This document shows, in pieces, positions 19,940 through 28,598 of a stretch of DNA of 43,146 nt. The stretch is from an uncultured Pseudomonadota bacterium (GTDB lineage Bacteria; Myxococcota_A; UBA796; GCA-2862545), in NCBI GenBank assembly GCA_903861005.1, contig CAIOSP010000047.1, positions 1 to 43,146 on the forward strand. Direction: 5' to 3'. Within the stretch, counting starts at the first letter, position 1. Every line of letters starts with the position of its first letter. Under the pieces are notes generated by a model. It searched no databases and was not told where the DNA came from. It saw only the letters and a list, made by a program, of their open reading frames with translations. A program made the position numbers and the translations under genes.

Positions 19940-21142
19940 ATGAGCGTGACGTCGGACGTTGACGGGACCGCGATCCGCCCCCTGATCAGCGCGGTGATGC
20001 CGTGCCTCAATGAGGAGCTCACGCTTGGCACCTGCATCCGAAAGGCCCAGCGCTGCTTTGAGGCGATGGGCGTGGAGGGCGAGGTTGTCATCTCCGACAA
20101 CGGCTCCACCGACAAGTCTGTGGAGATCGCCCTGTCGCTCGGCGCCCGCGTCGTGCACCAGACGGTCAAGGGCTACGGCGCGGCGCTGATGAAGGGCATC
20201 GAGGGCGCCCGCGGCGAGTACGTGATCATGGCCGACGCCGACGACTCCTACGACTGGGAGGGGATGGCGCCGTTCATCGAGAAGCTGCGCGAAGGCTACG
20301 ACATGGTCGTGGGCAACCGGTTCCGTGGCGGCATCGCCCCCGGCGCCATGCCCCCGCTCCACCGCTACCTGGGCAACCCCGTGCTGTCGGGCCTTGCGCG
20401 CCTCATCCACCGCGCGCCGATCAGCGACTTCCACTGCGGCATGCGCGCGTTCCGGCGCGACGTCTACGAGCGCATGAAGGTGCGAACCCCCGGCATGGAG
20501 TTCGCGACCGAGATGATCGTGAACTCGGTGCGCGGCGGCCTCAAGATCACCGAGGTCCCCACCACGCTCGCCAAGGACGGCCGCGATCGCCCGCCGCACC
20601 TGCGCAGCTTCCGCGACGGCTGGCGCCACCTTCGCTTCATCCTTACCTATGGCCCGGACTACCTGTACTTCATCCCGGGCGGCCTGCTGTTCGTCGCGGG
20701 CATGCTGCTGGTGGCCCTGGTCAGCATGGGGCCGGTCGCCATCGGCGGGCACTTCTTCGGCGTGCACTTCCTGGCGCTCGGCTCGCTGCTCGCCATGGTC
20801 GGGTTCAACGTCATGAACCTGGGCGTGCTCGCGAAGGTGATCGCCATGAAGCAGGCGCCCGACCACGAGTCGCGCATCACCCGCTGGGCGCTCAACGACT
20901 TCACCCTGGAGTCGGGCCTGATCGTGGGCGTGATCCTCGTGCTGCTCGGCCTGGGCGTCGACTCCACGCTGCTCTACCGGTGGATCTCGCAGCCGGACCA
21001 GCCCATGGACGCCACGGTGCACGTGGGCTTCGTCGCCACGCTGCTGATCGTGCTCGGCGTGAACCTGCTGTTCAGCTCGTTCCTGCTGAACATGCTGGTG
21101 ACCGAGGAGCGCGAGCGCGGGCGCTACGGCCCCACCGTCTAG
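19940..21142 (+). CDS. GT2 glycosyltransferase, polyprenyl-phosphate sugar synthase (GtrB/DPM-like)
   Basis: A 400-residue enzyme. The N-terminal GT-A domain (about 15-240) has the family landmarks SAVMPCLNEE, VISDNGSTDKS, the metal-binding DADDSYDW (about residues 99-106) and the downstream DFHCGMRAF. The C-terminal part (about 245-400) has four hydrophobic helices. Such enzymes transfer a hexose from a nucleotide sugar to polyprenyl phosphate on the cytoplasmic face. The ATG at 19940 has GGAG 8 bp upstream; an upstream in-frame GTG at 19925 is less likely. Its stop TAG overlaps the stop of convergent rfbC in the palindrome CTAG. Works naturally with the GtrA protein just upstream. Confidence 0.9.
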   Translation: MSVTSDVDGTAIRPLISAVMPCLNEELTLGTCIRKAQRCFEAMGVEGEVVISDNGSTDKSVEIALSLGARVVHQTVKGYGAALMKGIEGARGEYVIMADADDSYDWEGMAPFIEKLREGYDMVVGNRFRGGIAPGAMPPLHRYLGNPVLSGLARLIHRAPISDFHCGMRAFRRDVYERMKVRTPGMEFATEMIVNSVRGGLKITEVPTTLAKDGRDRPPHLRSFRDGWRHLRFILTYGPDYLYFIPGGLLFVAGMLLVALVSMGPVAIGGHFFGVHFLALGSLLAMVGFNVMNLGVLAKVIAMKQAPDHESRITRWALNDFTLESGLIVGVILVLLGLGVDSTLLYRWISQPDQPMDATVHVGFVATLLIVLGVNLLFSSFLLNMLVTEERERGRYGPTV

Positions 21143-21684
21143 CGGACGAACGGACCGGCGGCGGCGTCCTTTGGGTCAAGCTGCGGCGGGCCGTCGAGCC
21201 GGTGCAGCGGCCAGTCGATCGCCAAGGTGGGATCGGCCCAGTGCAGGCTGCGCTCGTGCTCGGGGAACCAGTAGTCGGTGGTCTTGTAGAGGAACTCGGC
21301 GACGTCGCTCAGCACCAGGAAGCCGTGGGCGAGGCCTTCGGGGATCCACAGCTGGCGGCGGTTGTCCGCGCTCAGCGTGACGCCGAACCACGCACCGTAG
21401 GTGCGGGAGCCGGGCCGGATGTCCACCGCGACGTCGAACACCTCGCCGTGCGTCACGCGCACCAGCTTGCCCTGCGCGTGCTCGGCCTGGAAGTGCAGGC
21501 CGCGCAGCACGCCGCGCGTGGAGCGGCTGTGGTTGTCCTGGACGAACGTCCGGTCCAGGCCCGTGACCTCTGCGAAGTCGCGCGCGTTGAACGCCTCATA
21601 GAACCAGCCGCGGGCGTCGCCGAAGAGCTTGGGCTCCAGCACCAGGACGCCATCAATCGGAGTGGGTGTCGCGGTGAACGGCAT
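21139..21684 (-). CDS. rfbC: dTDP-4-dehydrorhamnose 3,5-epimerase
   Basis: A 181-residue cupin-type epimerase, third step of dTDP-L-rhamnose synthesis. Recognisable blocks: GVLVLEPKLFGDARGWFYE, QDNHSRSTRGVLRGLHFQ (with the catalytic His in RGLHF), and GLAHGFLVLSD near residue 118. Length is usual for RfbC/RmlC. It is the last gene of the seven-gene minus-strand operon, 3 bp after rfbA. Its stop overlaps the stop of the convergent GT2 gene. Confidence 0.96.
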   Translation of the reverse strand: MPFTATPTPIDGVLVLEPKLFGDARGWFYEAFNARDFAEVTGLDRTFVQDNHSRSTRGVLRGLHFQAEHAQGKLVRVTHGEVFDVAVDIRPGSRTYGAWFGVTLSADNRRQLWIPEGLAHGFLVLSDVAEFLYKTTDYWFPEHERSLHWADPTLAIDWPLHRLDGPPQLDPKDAAAGPFVR

Positions 21685-21687
21685 GGG

Positions 21688-22572
21688 TCACTTGAGCAGG
21701 CTGAGCAGGTACCGACCGTAGCCGTTCTGGGCGAGGGGGGCCGCCAGCCGCTGGAGCTGCTCCGCGTCGATCCAGCCGGACCCGAACGCGATCTCCTCGG
21801 GGCAGGCCACCATCAGGCCCTGCCGTTTCTGCAGCGTGGCGATGAAGCTCGACGCCTCCATCAGGCTGTCGTGCGTGCCCGTGTCCAGCCACGCGAACCC
21901 GCGGCCCATGATCTCGACGTGTAGCTGGTCCTGCTCCAGGTAGCGCCGGTTGACGTCGGTGATCTCGAGCTCGCCGCGTGCGGACGGGCGCACGCTGGCG
22001 GCGATGTCGCACACCTGGCTGTCGTAGAAGTACAGGCCGGTCACCGCGTAGTTGGACTTGGGGACCGTGGGCTTCTCTTCGATGCTGATCGCGCGCTGGG
22101 CCGCGTCGAACTCGACGACGCCGTACCGGCCGGGCTCGGTCACGTGGTACGCGAACGCCGACGCGCCCGTCGTCTGCGCGTTCGCGTGCCGCAGCCGCTT
22201 CACCAGATCGTGGCCGTAGAAGAGGTTGTCGCCGAGCACCAGCGCGCTGGGCTTGCCGCCGATGAAGTCGCGCCCGAGGAGGAAGGCCTGCGCGAGCCCG
22301 TCTGGGCTGGGCTGCACCGCGTACTCGATGTGCATGCCCCACTGGCTGCCGTCGCCCAGCAGCTTGGCGAACTGCGGCGTGTCTTGCGGCGTGGAGATGA
22401 GCAGCACGTCGCGGATGCCGCTCAGCATGAGCGTGCTCAGCGGGTAGAAGACCATCGGCTTGTCGTAGACAGGCAGCAGCTGCTTGGAGACCGCCTGCGT
22501 CACCGGGTAGAGCCGCGTGCCCGAGCCGCCAGCCAGGATGATCCCCTTGCGGGTGCCTTGCGCCTGGTTCAT
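21688..22572 (-). CDS. rfbA: Glucose-1-phosphate thymidylyltransferase
   Basis: A 294-residue nucleotidyltransferase that makes dTDP-glucose from glucose 1-phosphate and dTTP, first step of dTDP-L-rhamnose synthesis. The N-terminal [16 protein letters not shown] (residues 10-25) is the nucleotide-binding signature; [18 protein letters not shown] follows, and [20 protein letters not shown] marks the sugar-binding part. Length fits RmlA. The ATG overlaps the rfbD stop by 4 bp (ATGA), so the two are coupled. Confidence 0.97.
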   Translation of the reverse strand: MNQAQGTRKGIILAGGSGTRLYPVTQAVSKQLLPVYDKPMVFYPLSTLMLSGIRDVLLISTPQDTPQFAKLLGDGSQWGMHIEYAVQPSPDGLAQAFLLGRDFIGGKPSALVLGDNLFYGHDLVKRLRHANAQTTGASAFAYHVTEPGRYGVVEFDAAQRAISIEEKPTVPKSNYAVTGLYFYDSQVCDIAASVRPSARGELEITDVNRRYLEQDQLHVEIMGRGFAWLDTGTHDSLMEASSFIATLQKRQGLMVACPEEIAFGSGWIDAEQLQRLAAPLAQNGYGRYLLSLLK

Positions 22573-23504
22573 GTCGTGGCCTCTGCGTCGAGTTGTTGGA
22601 CCACGCGGTCCACGTCGGCGCGCCAGTCGAGCAAGTCTACCCCGAACGTGGCGCGGAGCTTGTGGGTGTCGAGGCGGGAGTTCCGCGGACGCGGCGCTGG
22701 GAGCGGGTACTCAGACGACGGGATCGGCGCGACCGCGTCCGCGGTGAGCTGGAGCGGCCGCCCCCGCTGACGCGCGGTCTCCACCACGACCTGGGCGACC
22801 CCGTGCCAGCTCGTGAAGCCGGACGGCGCCACGTGGTAGCAGCCCCAGCGCGGGTCGTCGGGGCCGGCATCCGACAGCGCGCGGAGCAGCTTGTCGGTCA
22901 CGTCGGCCAGCAAGGCGGTGGAGGTGGGCGCGCCGATCTGATCGTCGACCACGCGCAGCGTGTCGCGCTCGGCCGCGAGGCGCAGGATCGTCTTGAGGAA
23001 GTTGTCGCCGTGCGGCCCGACCACCCAACTGGTCCGCAGGATCAGGTGCTTGCGGCACGCGGCGGCCACGGCGCGCTCTCCGGCGAGCTTGGTCTGCCCG
23101 TACACGCCGAGCGGATGCGGTGCGTCGGCCTCGGTCCAGGGGCGCTCGCCCGACCCGTCGAACACGTAGTCGGTGGAGTAGTGCACGAACGTGGCGCCGA
23201 CGGACTCCGCCAGCGCCGCCAGCACCCCGGGCGACGTCGCGTTCACCGCGCGCGCGAGGTCCGGCTCAGACTCCGCGCGGTCCACGGCGGTGTACGCGGC
23301 GGCGTTCACGACGATCGTGGGGCGCAGCGAGGCGAAGAGCGGCGCGAGCGTGGCGGCGAGCGCGTCAGGGTGGGACAGCTCGGCGTCACGGCGATCGACC
23401 GATCGCACGACGCCGAGCGACGCGAGCGAGCCGCGCAGCGTGTGGCCGAGCTGACCGGTCGAGCCGATCAAGAGCACCCGCGCGGAGCCCGGTGCGCTCG
23501 TCAT
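22569..23504 (-). CDS. rfbD: dTDP-4-dehydrorhamnose reductase
   Basis: A 311-residue short-chain dehydrogenase/reductase, last step of dTDP-L-rhamnose synthesis. The Rossmann motif GSTGQLG (residues 13-19) binds [19 protein letters not shown] and the catalytic YGQTKLAGE (YxxxK) follow, then [10 protein letters not shown]. The ATG at 23504 sits one base after the rfbB stop; an upstream extension of 38 codons overlaps rfbB and is rejected. Its stop overlaps the rfbA start. Confidence 0.96.
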   Translation of the reverse strand: MTSAPGSARVLLIGSTGQLGHTLRGSLASLGVVRSVDRRDAELSHPDALAATLAPLFASLRPTIVVNAAAYTAVDRAESEPDLARAVNATSPGVLAALAESVGATFVHYSTDYVFDGSGERPWTEADAPHPLGVYGQTKLAGERAVAAACRKHLILRTSWVVGPHGDNFLKTILRLAAERDTLRVVDDQIGAPTSTALLADVTDKLLRALSDAGPDDPRWGCYHVAPSGFTSWHGVAQVVVETARQRGRPLQLTADAVAPIPSSEYPLPAPRPRNSRLDTHKLRATFGVDLLDWRADVDRVVQQLDAEATT

Positions 23505-23505
23505 C

Positions 23506-24561
23506 TCAGGCGCCGTACTGCAGGGTCGTCCACTGGCGGTAGGCGCCGCTGGTGACGGCCTCCACCCAGGGCTGGTGGTCGAGGTACCACTGCACGGTCT
23601 CGCGCAGGCCGGCCTCAAAGCTGTGCTGGGGACGCCAGCCTAGCTCACGCTCGATCTTGCGCGCGTCCATCGCGTAGCGGCGGTCGTGTCCGGGGCGATC
23701 CTTCACGAAGCGGATCTGATCCGCGTAGGATCCTGCCTTGGGCCGGAGCTCATCCAGGACCGCGCAGAGGGTGCGGACCACGTCGAGGTTGGTGAGCTGG
23801 TTCAGGCCGCCGATGTGGTAGCGCTCGCCCAGGCGCCCGGCGTCCAGCACGCGCGTGACCCCGTCGACGTGGTCGTCGACGTAGAGCCAGTCGCGCACCT
23901 GCTGCCCGTCGCCGTAGATCGGCAGCGGCGCGCCCGCGAGCGCGTTCACGATCACCAGCGGGATCAGCTTCTCCGGGAACTGGTACGCGCCGTAGTTGTT
24001 GCTGCAGTGCGTGGTGACCACCGGCATGCCGTAGGTGTGGAACCAGGCGCGGACGAGGTGATCGGCGGCGGCCTTGGACGCGCTGTACGGGCTGTTGGGC
24101 GCGAACGCGCGCGCCTCGGAGAACGCGGCCTCGTCGGGCGCGAGCGACCCGTAGACCTCGTCGGTGCTGATCTGCACGAAGCGGAACGCGTCGCGGTCGG
24201 GGGAGGAGAGCGAGTCCCAGTGGCCTCGCGCGGACTCCAGCAGGCTGAATGTGCCGACCACGTTGGTCTGGATGAAGGCGTCCGGGCCGTGGATCGAGCG
24301 GTCCACGTGCGACTCGGCGGCGAAGTGGATCACGGCGCGCGGCTGGTGCTCGGCGAACAGGTGGTCGGTCAGCGCGCGGTCGCCGATGTCCCCGCGCACG
24401 AATACGTGGCGCGGATCGCCGTCCAGCGCGGCGAGGTTGGCCAGGTTGCCGGCGTACGTGAGCGCGTCCAGGTTCACGAGGCGTTCGTCCCGGGCGCCGA
24501 GCCACTGTTGGACGAAATTGCTGCCGATGAAGCCGGCGCCGCCCGTGACCAGGACGGTCAT
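23506..24561 (-). CDS. rfbB: dTDP-glucose 4,6-dehydratase
   Basis: A 351-residue extended SDR enzyme, second step of dTDP-L-rhamnose synthesis. VTGGAGFIGSN (residues 5-15) binds NAD; the family blocks HFAAESHVDRSI, STDEVYG and YSASKAAADHLV (catalytic YxxxK) follow, then CSNNYGAYQFPEKLIPL and DWLYVDDH. The ATG overlaps the stop of the methyltransferase gene by 4 bp (ATGA). A longer in-frame extension into the methyltransferase gene encodes Arg/Pro-rich sequence and is rejected. Confidence 0.97.
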   Translation of the reverse strand: MTVLVTGGAGFIGSNFVQQWLGARDERLVNLDALTYAGNLANLAALDGDPRHVFVRGDIGDRALTDHLFAEHQPRAVIHFAAESHVDRSIHGPDAFIQTNVVGTFSLLESARGHWDSLSSPDRDAFRFVQISTDEVYGSLAPDEAAFSEARAFAPNSPYSASKAAADHLVRAWFHTYGMPVVTTHCSNNYGAYQFPEKLIPLVIVNALAGAPLPIYGDGQQVRDWLYVDDHVDGVTRVLDAGRLGERYHIGGLNQLTNLDVVRTLCAVLDELRPKAGSYADQIRFVKDRPGHDRRYAMDARKIERELGWRPQHSFEAGLRETVQWYLDHQPWVEAVTSGAYRQWTTLQYGA

Positions 24562-25205
24562 TGCGGCGCGCTCCGGGTGGGCCGCACGAAGAGCATGAGG
24601 TTGTTCGGCCACGGGCTCACCCGCGTCTCGTCGACCACGGCGCCCGACCCGAACACGTCCGCGAGCAGCCCGCGGAAGTAGTCGGCCGTGCCGAACTTCA
24701 CCTGGTCCCCGGTGAGCACGCGGTCGCTGAACACGCAGGCCATGTGGCCGACGTTGAGGATGCGCTCCCAGTCCTTGATCACCAGCACGCCGCCGGGGCT
24801 CAGCAAGGCGTGCGCCTCTCGCAGCAGGGCGCGGTGCTGATCCCACGGCACGTGGTGCAGCACGTCGCAGATCAAGATGAGGTCGAACTTGGCGGGCTCG
24901 CGGCGGGCGAGGGCGCCCGCGTCGATCTGCTCGAAGCGCACCCGGGATGGGTCGCCGTGGAAGAGGCGACCGACGCGCGGCGTGATGTCGATGCCCGTGA
25001 TCGCGGCCGCCGGGAAGTCCACGGCGAGGCGCTCGCACACCGCGCCCTCACCACAGCCGATCTCCAGGATGTTCGTCGCGTCCGGCGCCCAGCGACGGAA
25101 GGTGCCCAGCTGCGCATCCAGGTCGACGAAGAACGAGCGGTACAGATCCCCGACCTGGGTCTCGTACGGCCCAAACATGCGACGTACGGCGGCGCCCACG
25201 GCCAT
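24558..25205 (-). CDS. Class I SAM-dependent methyltransferase
   Basis: A 215-residue Rossmann-type methyltransferase. Motif I is ILEIGCGEGAVCE (about residues 46-58), followed by the acidic GIDITPRVG strand, FDLILICDVLHHVPW (motif IV) and LLSPGGVLVIKDWE. The target is unknown; placement at the head of the rhamnose genes suggests methylation of a sugar or glycan intermediate. The ATG at 25205 has GGAGGG 9 bp upstream; a start 22 codons earlier has no such site. Its stop overlaps rfbB. Confidence 0.85.
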   Translation of the reverse strand: MAVGAAVRRMFGPYETQVGDLYRSFFVDLDAQLGTFRRWAPDATNILEIGCGEGAVCERLAVDFPAAAITGIDITPRVGRLFHGDPSRVRFEQIDAGALARREPAKFDLILICDVLHHVPWDQHRALLREAHALLSPGGVLVIKDWERILNVGHMACVFSDRVLTGDQVKFGTADYFRGLLADVFGSGAVVDETRVSPWPNNLMLFVRPTRSAPQ

Positions 25206-25296
25206 TGCGTTCCCTCCGAACGTCGTGCGGACGGCATGGATGCCGACGCTCGCGCGGCCGGAATGTACCACAGGCCGGTTGCGCCTGCGAACGCGG

Positions 25297-25310
25297 GCGA
25301 GACCGCTCGC
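25297..25310. terminator. Weak hairpin after the polytopic glycosyltransferase gene
   Basis: GCGAG (25297-25301) and CTCGC (25306-25310) form a 5-bp stem with a 4-base loop, 4 bp beyond the minus-strand stop at 25314. It might attenuate rather than end the operon. The 108-bp gap here is the largest in the operon. Confidence 0.25.
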
Positions 25311-25313
25311 GCC

Positions 25314-26999
25314 TCACGGATCCGGCAGCCGCCACAGCGATCCGCGCGCGTCTCGGGTGGTCATGGTGGCGCCGGGGAGCTGCTCGGACATGAGCTGGTC
25401 GTCGGCGGCGTCGCCCTCGCTGAACAAGGTGAGCACGCGGTCCTGGCCCGGGTAGTCCTGCACAAGGTCGACCGTGTAGTGCAGCGGGTTGCCCGTCACG
25501 AACACGATCCAGCGGCCCTCGGCGGGCGCCTCGACCCGCATCGCCAGGCTGTCCGCGATGTTGGTGCGCATCTGCGACAGGTAGAACGGCGTGATCAGCA
25601 GGCCGGCCAGGGCGAGCGCGCCTGCCCAGGAGCGCCACAGGTCACCCTCGACCCCGCGCTCGCGGCGGCTCGCGACGACGCCGGCCAGCACGGGCACGAC
25701 GCCCCAGGCGGTGTGCAGGTAGCGGTAGCTCCAGCCGTGCCCCTGGTCGAAGACCACGAAGAAGTAGAACAGGTAGGTGGAGAGCAGCGACGCGGTGAGC
25801 AGGCCGATCCACGGCGTGTCGCCGCGGCGGCGCATGGCGAGCCCGGCGAGGATGAAGCCGCCGGGCATGGTCCAGACCCAAGCCTTCAAGGAGGCGCCGA
25901 GGCGGGCGAGGAAGATGCCGGGCGTGGGCAGCGCGAACGCGCCCTGGAAGCGCGCCGCCCAGTCCGCCACGAAGCCGTGCGAGACCTGCGCCGCGATCAC
26001 CGGCTTCACGTCGGCGGCGCCGACCGCCACCAGCCAGCCCAGCCCCACGCCGACGCCGATGGGCAGGTAGCCGACGAGCACGGCGACGAGCCGCGGCCAC
26101 CGCGCGCGATCGGCCAGCAGCCAGACCAGCCAGGGGATGGCGAACAGCGCGTGCGGCGCGGGGTTGTGCATCACCAGCGCGAGCCCGCCGAGCAGCCCCG
26201 CCAGCGCCGCGTCCAGCACGCCCCCGCGCAGGATCAGCCACGCGAAAGCGAGGTTGAGCGTGAGCAGGCCAGGCATCGCGTAGAACGAGATGGCGTTGCC
26301 CACGAACCCGGGCGACGCGAGCGCGAACAGCATGGCCCAGCCGCCCGCGCGCGTGTCGCCCGCGATTCGCGTGGCGATCTGGAACATGAACCACAGGCCA
26401 AGCGAACACAGGAGCGGGTTGAGCAACCACTCCGCGTTGAACGCCGCGAACGGCGTCATCAGCAGCGCCAGCCCGGGCCAGTAGGCCGAGTTGACGTGCC
26501 CCGTCGCCGAGTTGGCGAACAAGAACAGGCGCGACGCCTCAGGGACCATGCGGTCGGTGAGGGCGGGCGGGAAGTGCGCAGAGAACTGGCCCTGCGCGAA
26601 CGCGTGCGCCTGAAGCCGCGGCGCGTACTCGTCCATCGACAGCGAGTGCCCGAGGTAGGTGACGCGCGCCGCGACGCAGAGCAGCGCGAACGCGACCGCC
26701 GCGGTGCTGCGTGGTCGCGCGGTGATGAGGTCTGCGAGGCGCGCGCCGAGGGGGCGCACCTGCGGGAGCGCCGCCACCATCAGCGTGGCCGAGAACATCG
26801 CGACGGCGCCGCGGTAGTCGTCGAACAGCAGCAGGCGCGGGAAGATCGGGTAGTCGTAGCGGCCCTTGCTCGCGGACCGCATGGCGCCCAGCATGACGGC
26901 GATGAAGCCTGCGCCGGCGAGCGAGCCGATGACCAACGCGATCAGCGCGGCGCCCGGCCCCTTGGCTGGGGCGGTGGCGGCCTCAGGCTCCGGACGCAT
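25314..26999 (-). CDS. Polytopic membrane glycosyltransferase, PMT/ArnT-like (GT-C fold)
   Basis: A 561-residue protein with about eleven transmembrane helices. The first periplasmic loop holds GHSLSMDEYAPRLQAHAFAQ, where Asp-Glu is the position of the catalytic acid in GT-C enzymes of the PMT/ArnT type (D/E after TM1 or TM2). A C-terminal soluble segment (about 490-561) follows the last helix. Such enzymes take sugars from polyprenyl-phosphate donors on the periplasmic side. The ATG at 26999 overlaps the upstream GtrA gene by 17 bp, so the flippase-like and transferase genes are coupled. Acceptor unknown; lipopolysaccharide or another glycan is likely. Confidence 0.75.
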   Translation of the reverse strand: MRPEPEAATAPAKGPGAALIALVIGSLAGAGFIAVMLGAMRSASKGRYDYPIFPRLLLFDDYRGAVAMFSATLMVAALPQVRPLGARLADLITARPRSTAAVAFALLCVAARVTYLGHSLSMDEYAPRLQAHAFAQGQFSAHFPPALTDRMVPEASRLFLFANSATGHVNSAYWPGLALLMTPFAAFNAEWLLNPLLCSLGLWFMFQIATRIAGDTRAGGWAMLFALASPGFVGNAISFYAMPGLLTLNLAFAWLILRGGVLDAALAGLLGGLALVMHNPAPHALFAIPWLVWLLADRARWPRLVAVLVGYLPIGVGVGLGWLVAVGAADVKPVIAAQVSHGFVADWAARFQGAFALPTPGIFLARLGASLKAWVWTMPGGFILAGLAMRRRGDTPWIGLLTASLLSTYLFYFFVVFDQGHGWSYRYLHTAWGVVPVLAGVVASRRERGVEGDLWRSWAGALALAGLLITPFYLSQMRTNIADSLAMRVEAPAEGRWIVFVTGNPLHYTVDLVQDYPGQDRVLTLFSEGDAADDQLMSEQLPGATMTTRDARGSLWRLPDP

Positions 27000-27435
27000 C
27001 GCTCGCCTCTGCCTGCGCGCCGCGGAACAGCAGCAGCTTTCGCACGCCAAAGTTCCAGATGAACACCACGCCGGTGACCAGCACCTTGGAGACCAGCACC
27101 GCCACGCCCAGGCCCGACACCAGCCCCCACATCATCAGCTCGGACATGCCGAGGCCGGCCAGGCCGATGGCGGCGAACACGGCGAACTCGGCCCACGCGG
27201 ACCTCATGGTGCGGTTCGAGAACACCCAGAGCGTGCTGAGCGTATAGTTGAACGCGAGCCCCGCCGTGAACGCGATCGCCGTGGCGATCAGGTAGTGCAC
27301 GCCGAACACCTTGTTCGTCAGCGCGAGCGTGCTGAAGTCGATCACGAACGCGAGGCCGCCGACCACCAGGTAGCGCAGGAATTGCACCCGTCCGTCGTCA
27401 GTGGGCTTGAGTACGGCTCGGGTGGGTTCGCTCAC
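26983..27435 (-). CDS. GtrA-family membrane protein (second copy)
   Basis: A 150-residue protein with four transmembrane helices and the GtrA pattern: FLRYLVVGGLAFVIDFSTLA, FNYTLSTLWVFSNR and FIWNFGVRKLLLFR. Like the copy at 19460 it probably moves polyprenyl-linked sugars across the inner membrane, but the two are clearly divergent in sequence. It is the first gene of the minus-strand operon and overlaps the next gene by 17 bp. A possible -10 box TAGGCT lies 25 bp upstream. Confidence 0.88.
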   Translation of the reverse strand: MSEPTRAVLKPTDDGRVQFLRYLVVGGLAFVIDFSTLALTNKVFGVHYLIATAIAFTAGLAFNYTLSTLWVFSNRTMRSAWAEFAVFAAIGLAGLGMSELMMWGLVSGLGVAVLVSKVLVTGVVFIWNFGVRKLLLFRGAQAEASDASGA

Positions 27436-27459
27436 GACGCCATCCTGTAGGGCGCCGGG

Positions 27460-27465
27460 AGCCTA
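27460..27465 (-). promoter_or_regulatory. Possible -10 box of the GtrA-rfb operon
   Basis: TAGGCT on the minus strand ends 24 bp before the GtrA ATG, in the 173-bp divergent region before the CBS gene. The position 17 bp further upstream reads GTCGCG, a poor -35. The rest of the divergent region shows no clear signal. Confidence 0.3.
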
Positions 27466-27608
27466 GCGCAGGGGGCGGAGATCCGCGACGCGGCAGGTCT
27501 GGCGTGGGCGAGGCAGGCGGGCATTCACGCGGCCCCGCTCGTGGGGGACCGGGGGAGGTCCGGCGCAGGTGGCACGCGGCATGCTGACGGAGGGGCAGGG
27601 AGGGCCCC

Positions 27609-28016
27609 ATGCGCTTGGTACGCGATCGCATGTCCACTGGGTTGTTGACGGTGGCGCCCGACACCACCATGTTCGACGTGATCAACCTGTTCAAGGGTCG
27701 GCGGTTCCGTCACTTGCTCGTCGTGGACGACGTCGGGAAGCTGGTCGGCGTGATCAGCGAGCGTGACGCCGCCGGACGCGCGACCGGGCCCATGTCCTGG
27801 CTGGACGACGCCGAGATGGATCAAGCGCTGCACGAGATGAGGGCGCGAGAGGTCATGACCGACGAGATCAAGACCATCCGCTCCGACGCCGCGCTCACCG
27901 ACGCCGCCAACGTGGTGATCGACGCGAAGATCGGCTGCCTTCCGGTGGTCGACGACGGCGTGCTCGTGGGGATCTTGTGCGAGAGCGACTTTGTGCGGGA
28001 GGTCGCCGGACGCTGA
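27609..28016 (+). CDS. CBS-domain protein
   Basis: A 135-residue protein made of two CBS motifs: residues 1-60 (MSTGLLTVAPDTTMFDVINL, FRHLLVVDDVGKLVGVIS) and 78-133 (REVMTDEIKTIRSDAALTDA, IGCLPVVDDGVLVGILCESD). A CBS pair forms a Bateman module that usually binds adenine nucleotides or AdoMet and regulates a partner. No effector domain is attached, so it must act on another protein. GGGAGGG lies 4 bp before the ATG. It converges on the SUFU-like gene with a 3-bp gap. Confidence 0.92.
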   Translation: MRLVRDRMSTGLLTVAPDTTMFDVINLFKGRRFRHLLVVDDVGKLVGVISERDAAGRATGPMSWLDDAEMDQALHEMRAREVMTDEIKTIRSDAALTDAANVVIDAKIGCLPVVDDGVLVGILCESDFVREVAGR

Positions 28017-28019
28017 CGA

Positions 28020-28598
28020 TCAGTCGGCGACGGGCTCGCGCTGCGGGTCGAGTAGGTTGACGTTGGGGTCGGCCCATGCGTCCTCCAGCGCGGCGAACCC
28101 GTCGTCGGCGGCGCGATCGATCTCGTCCTCACCCGCGGGGACGATCACCATCAGCTCGACGCGGCGACCGCCGTCCTCCAGCGGCAGCATGTTCGGCCAG
28201 AGCCATGGTGCGACGACGACCCCGTGACGCAGCGCGGTGGACACACCGTCGACGCCCTGGAACAGGTCCACCAGCACGGTGCCGACCTGCGGCGGCCGCG
28301 CGAGCCCGTCCAGGACCTCCGTCGCGCGGCGGAGGGCGGTGATGCCGTCGACTGGGCCCTTGAGCGAGATCGCCAGCTCGTAGCCGACCTCGACGTTGGG
28401 GCCGCGCCACCGGCGGTCGCTGAACTCGTAGGTGGTCCAGGTGGTGTGGTCGGCGGTCGGGCTGGCGTGAAAGCGCACCATCTTGAGCGGCGTGGAGCGC
28501 AGCCCGAGCCGGTCGGCGGTGGTGCGGCGCAGGCCCACCTCCAGCCAGCCGAGGAGCAGCCGGTACCAGGACATGTCGCGGTCGGCTGGGGAGCTCAC
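28020..28598 (-). CDS. SUFU (suppressor of fused)-domain-like protein
   Basis: A 192-residue soluble protein starting at GTG. The central part has beta strands (TTYEFSDRRW, VEVGYELAISL) and the C-terminal part reads RVELMVIVPAGEDEIDRAAD, then a helix, then DPQRE. That order resembles bacterial SUFU-domain proteins, in which a (L)xPI/VxxxE strand-helix is followed by a helix and an Asp-Arg end. Bacterial SUFU proteins are often immunity or accessory proteins of unknown role; no toxin gene is adjacent here. GTG overlaps the stop of the upstream lipoprotein (GTGA), so they are coupled. The family call is tentative. Confidence 0.5.
   Translation of the reverse strand: MSSPADRDMSWYRLLLGWLEVGLRRTTADRLGLRSTPLKMVRFHASPTADHTTWTTYEFSDRRWRGPNVEVGYELAISLKGPVDGITALRRATEVLDGLARPPQVGTVLVDLFQGVDGVSTALRHGVVVAPWLWPNMLPLEDGGRRVELMVIVPAGEDEIDRAADDGFAALEDAWADPNVNLLDPQREPVAD

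Noticed and set aside
23506..25038. Long form of rfbB with about 159 extra N-terminal residues
   Set aside because: The extension is Arg/Pro-rich and overlaps the methyltransferase gene in another frame; the real protein starts at MTVLVTGGAGFIG.
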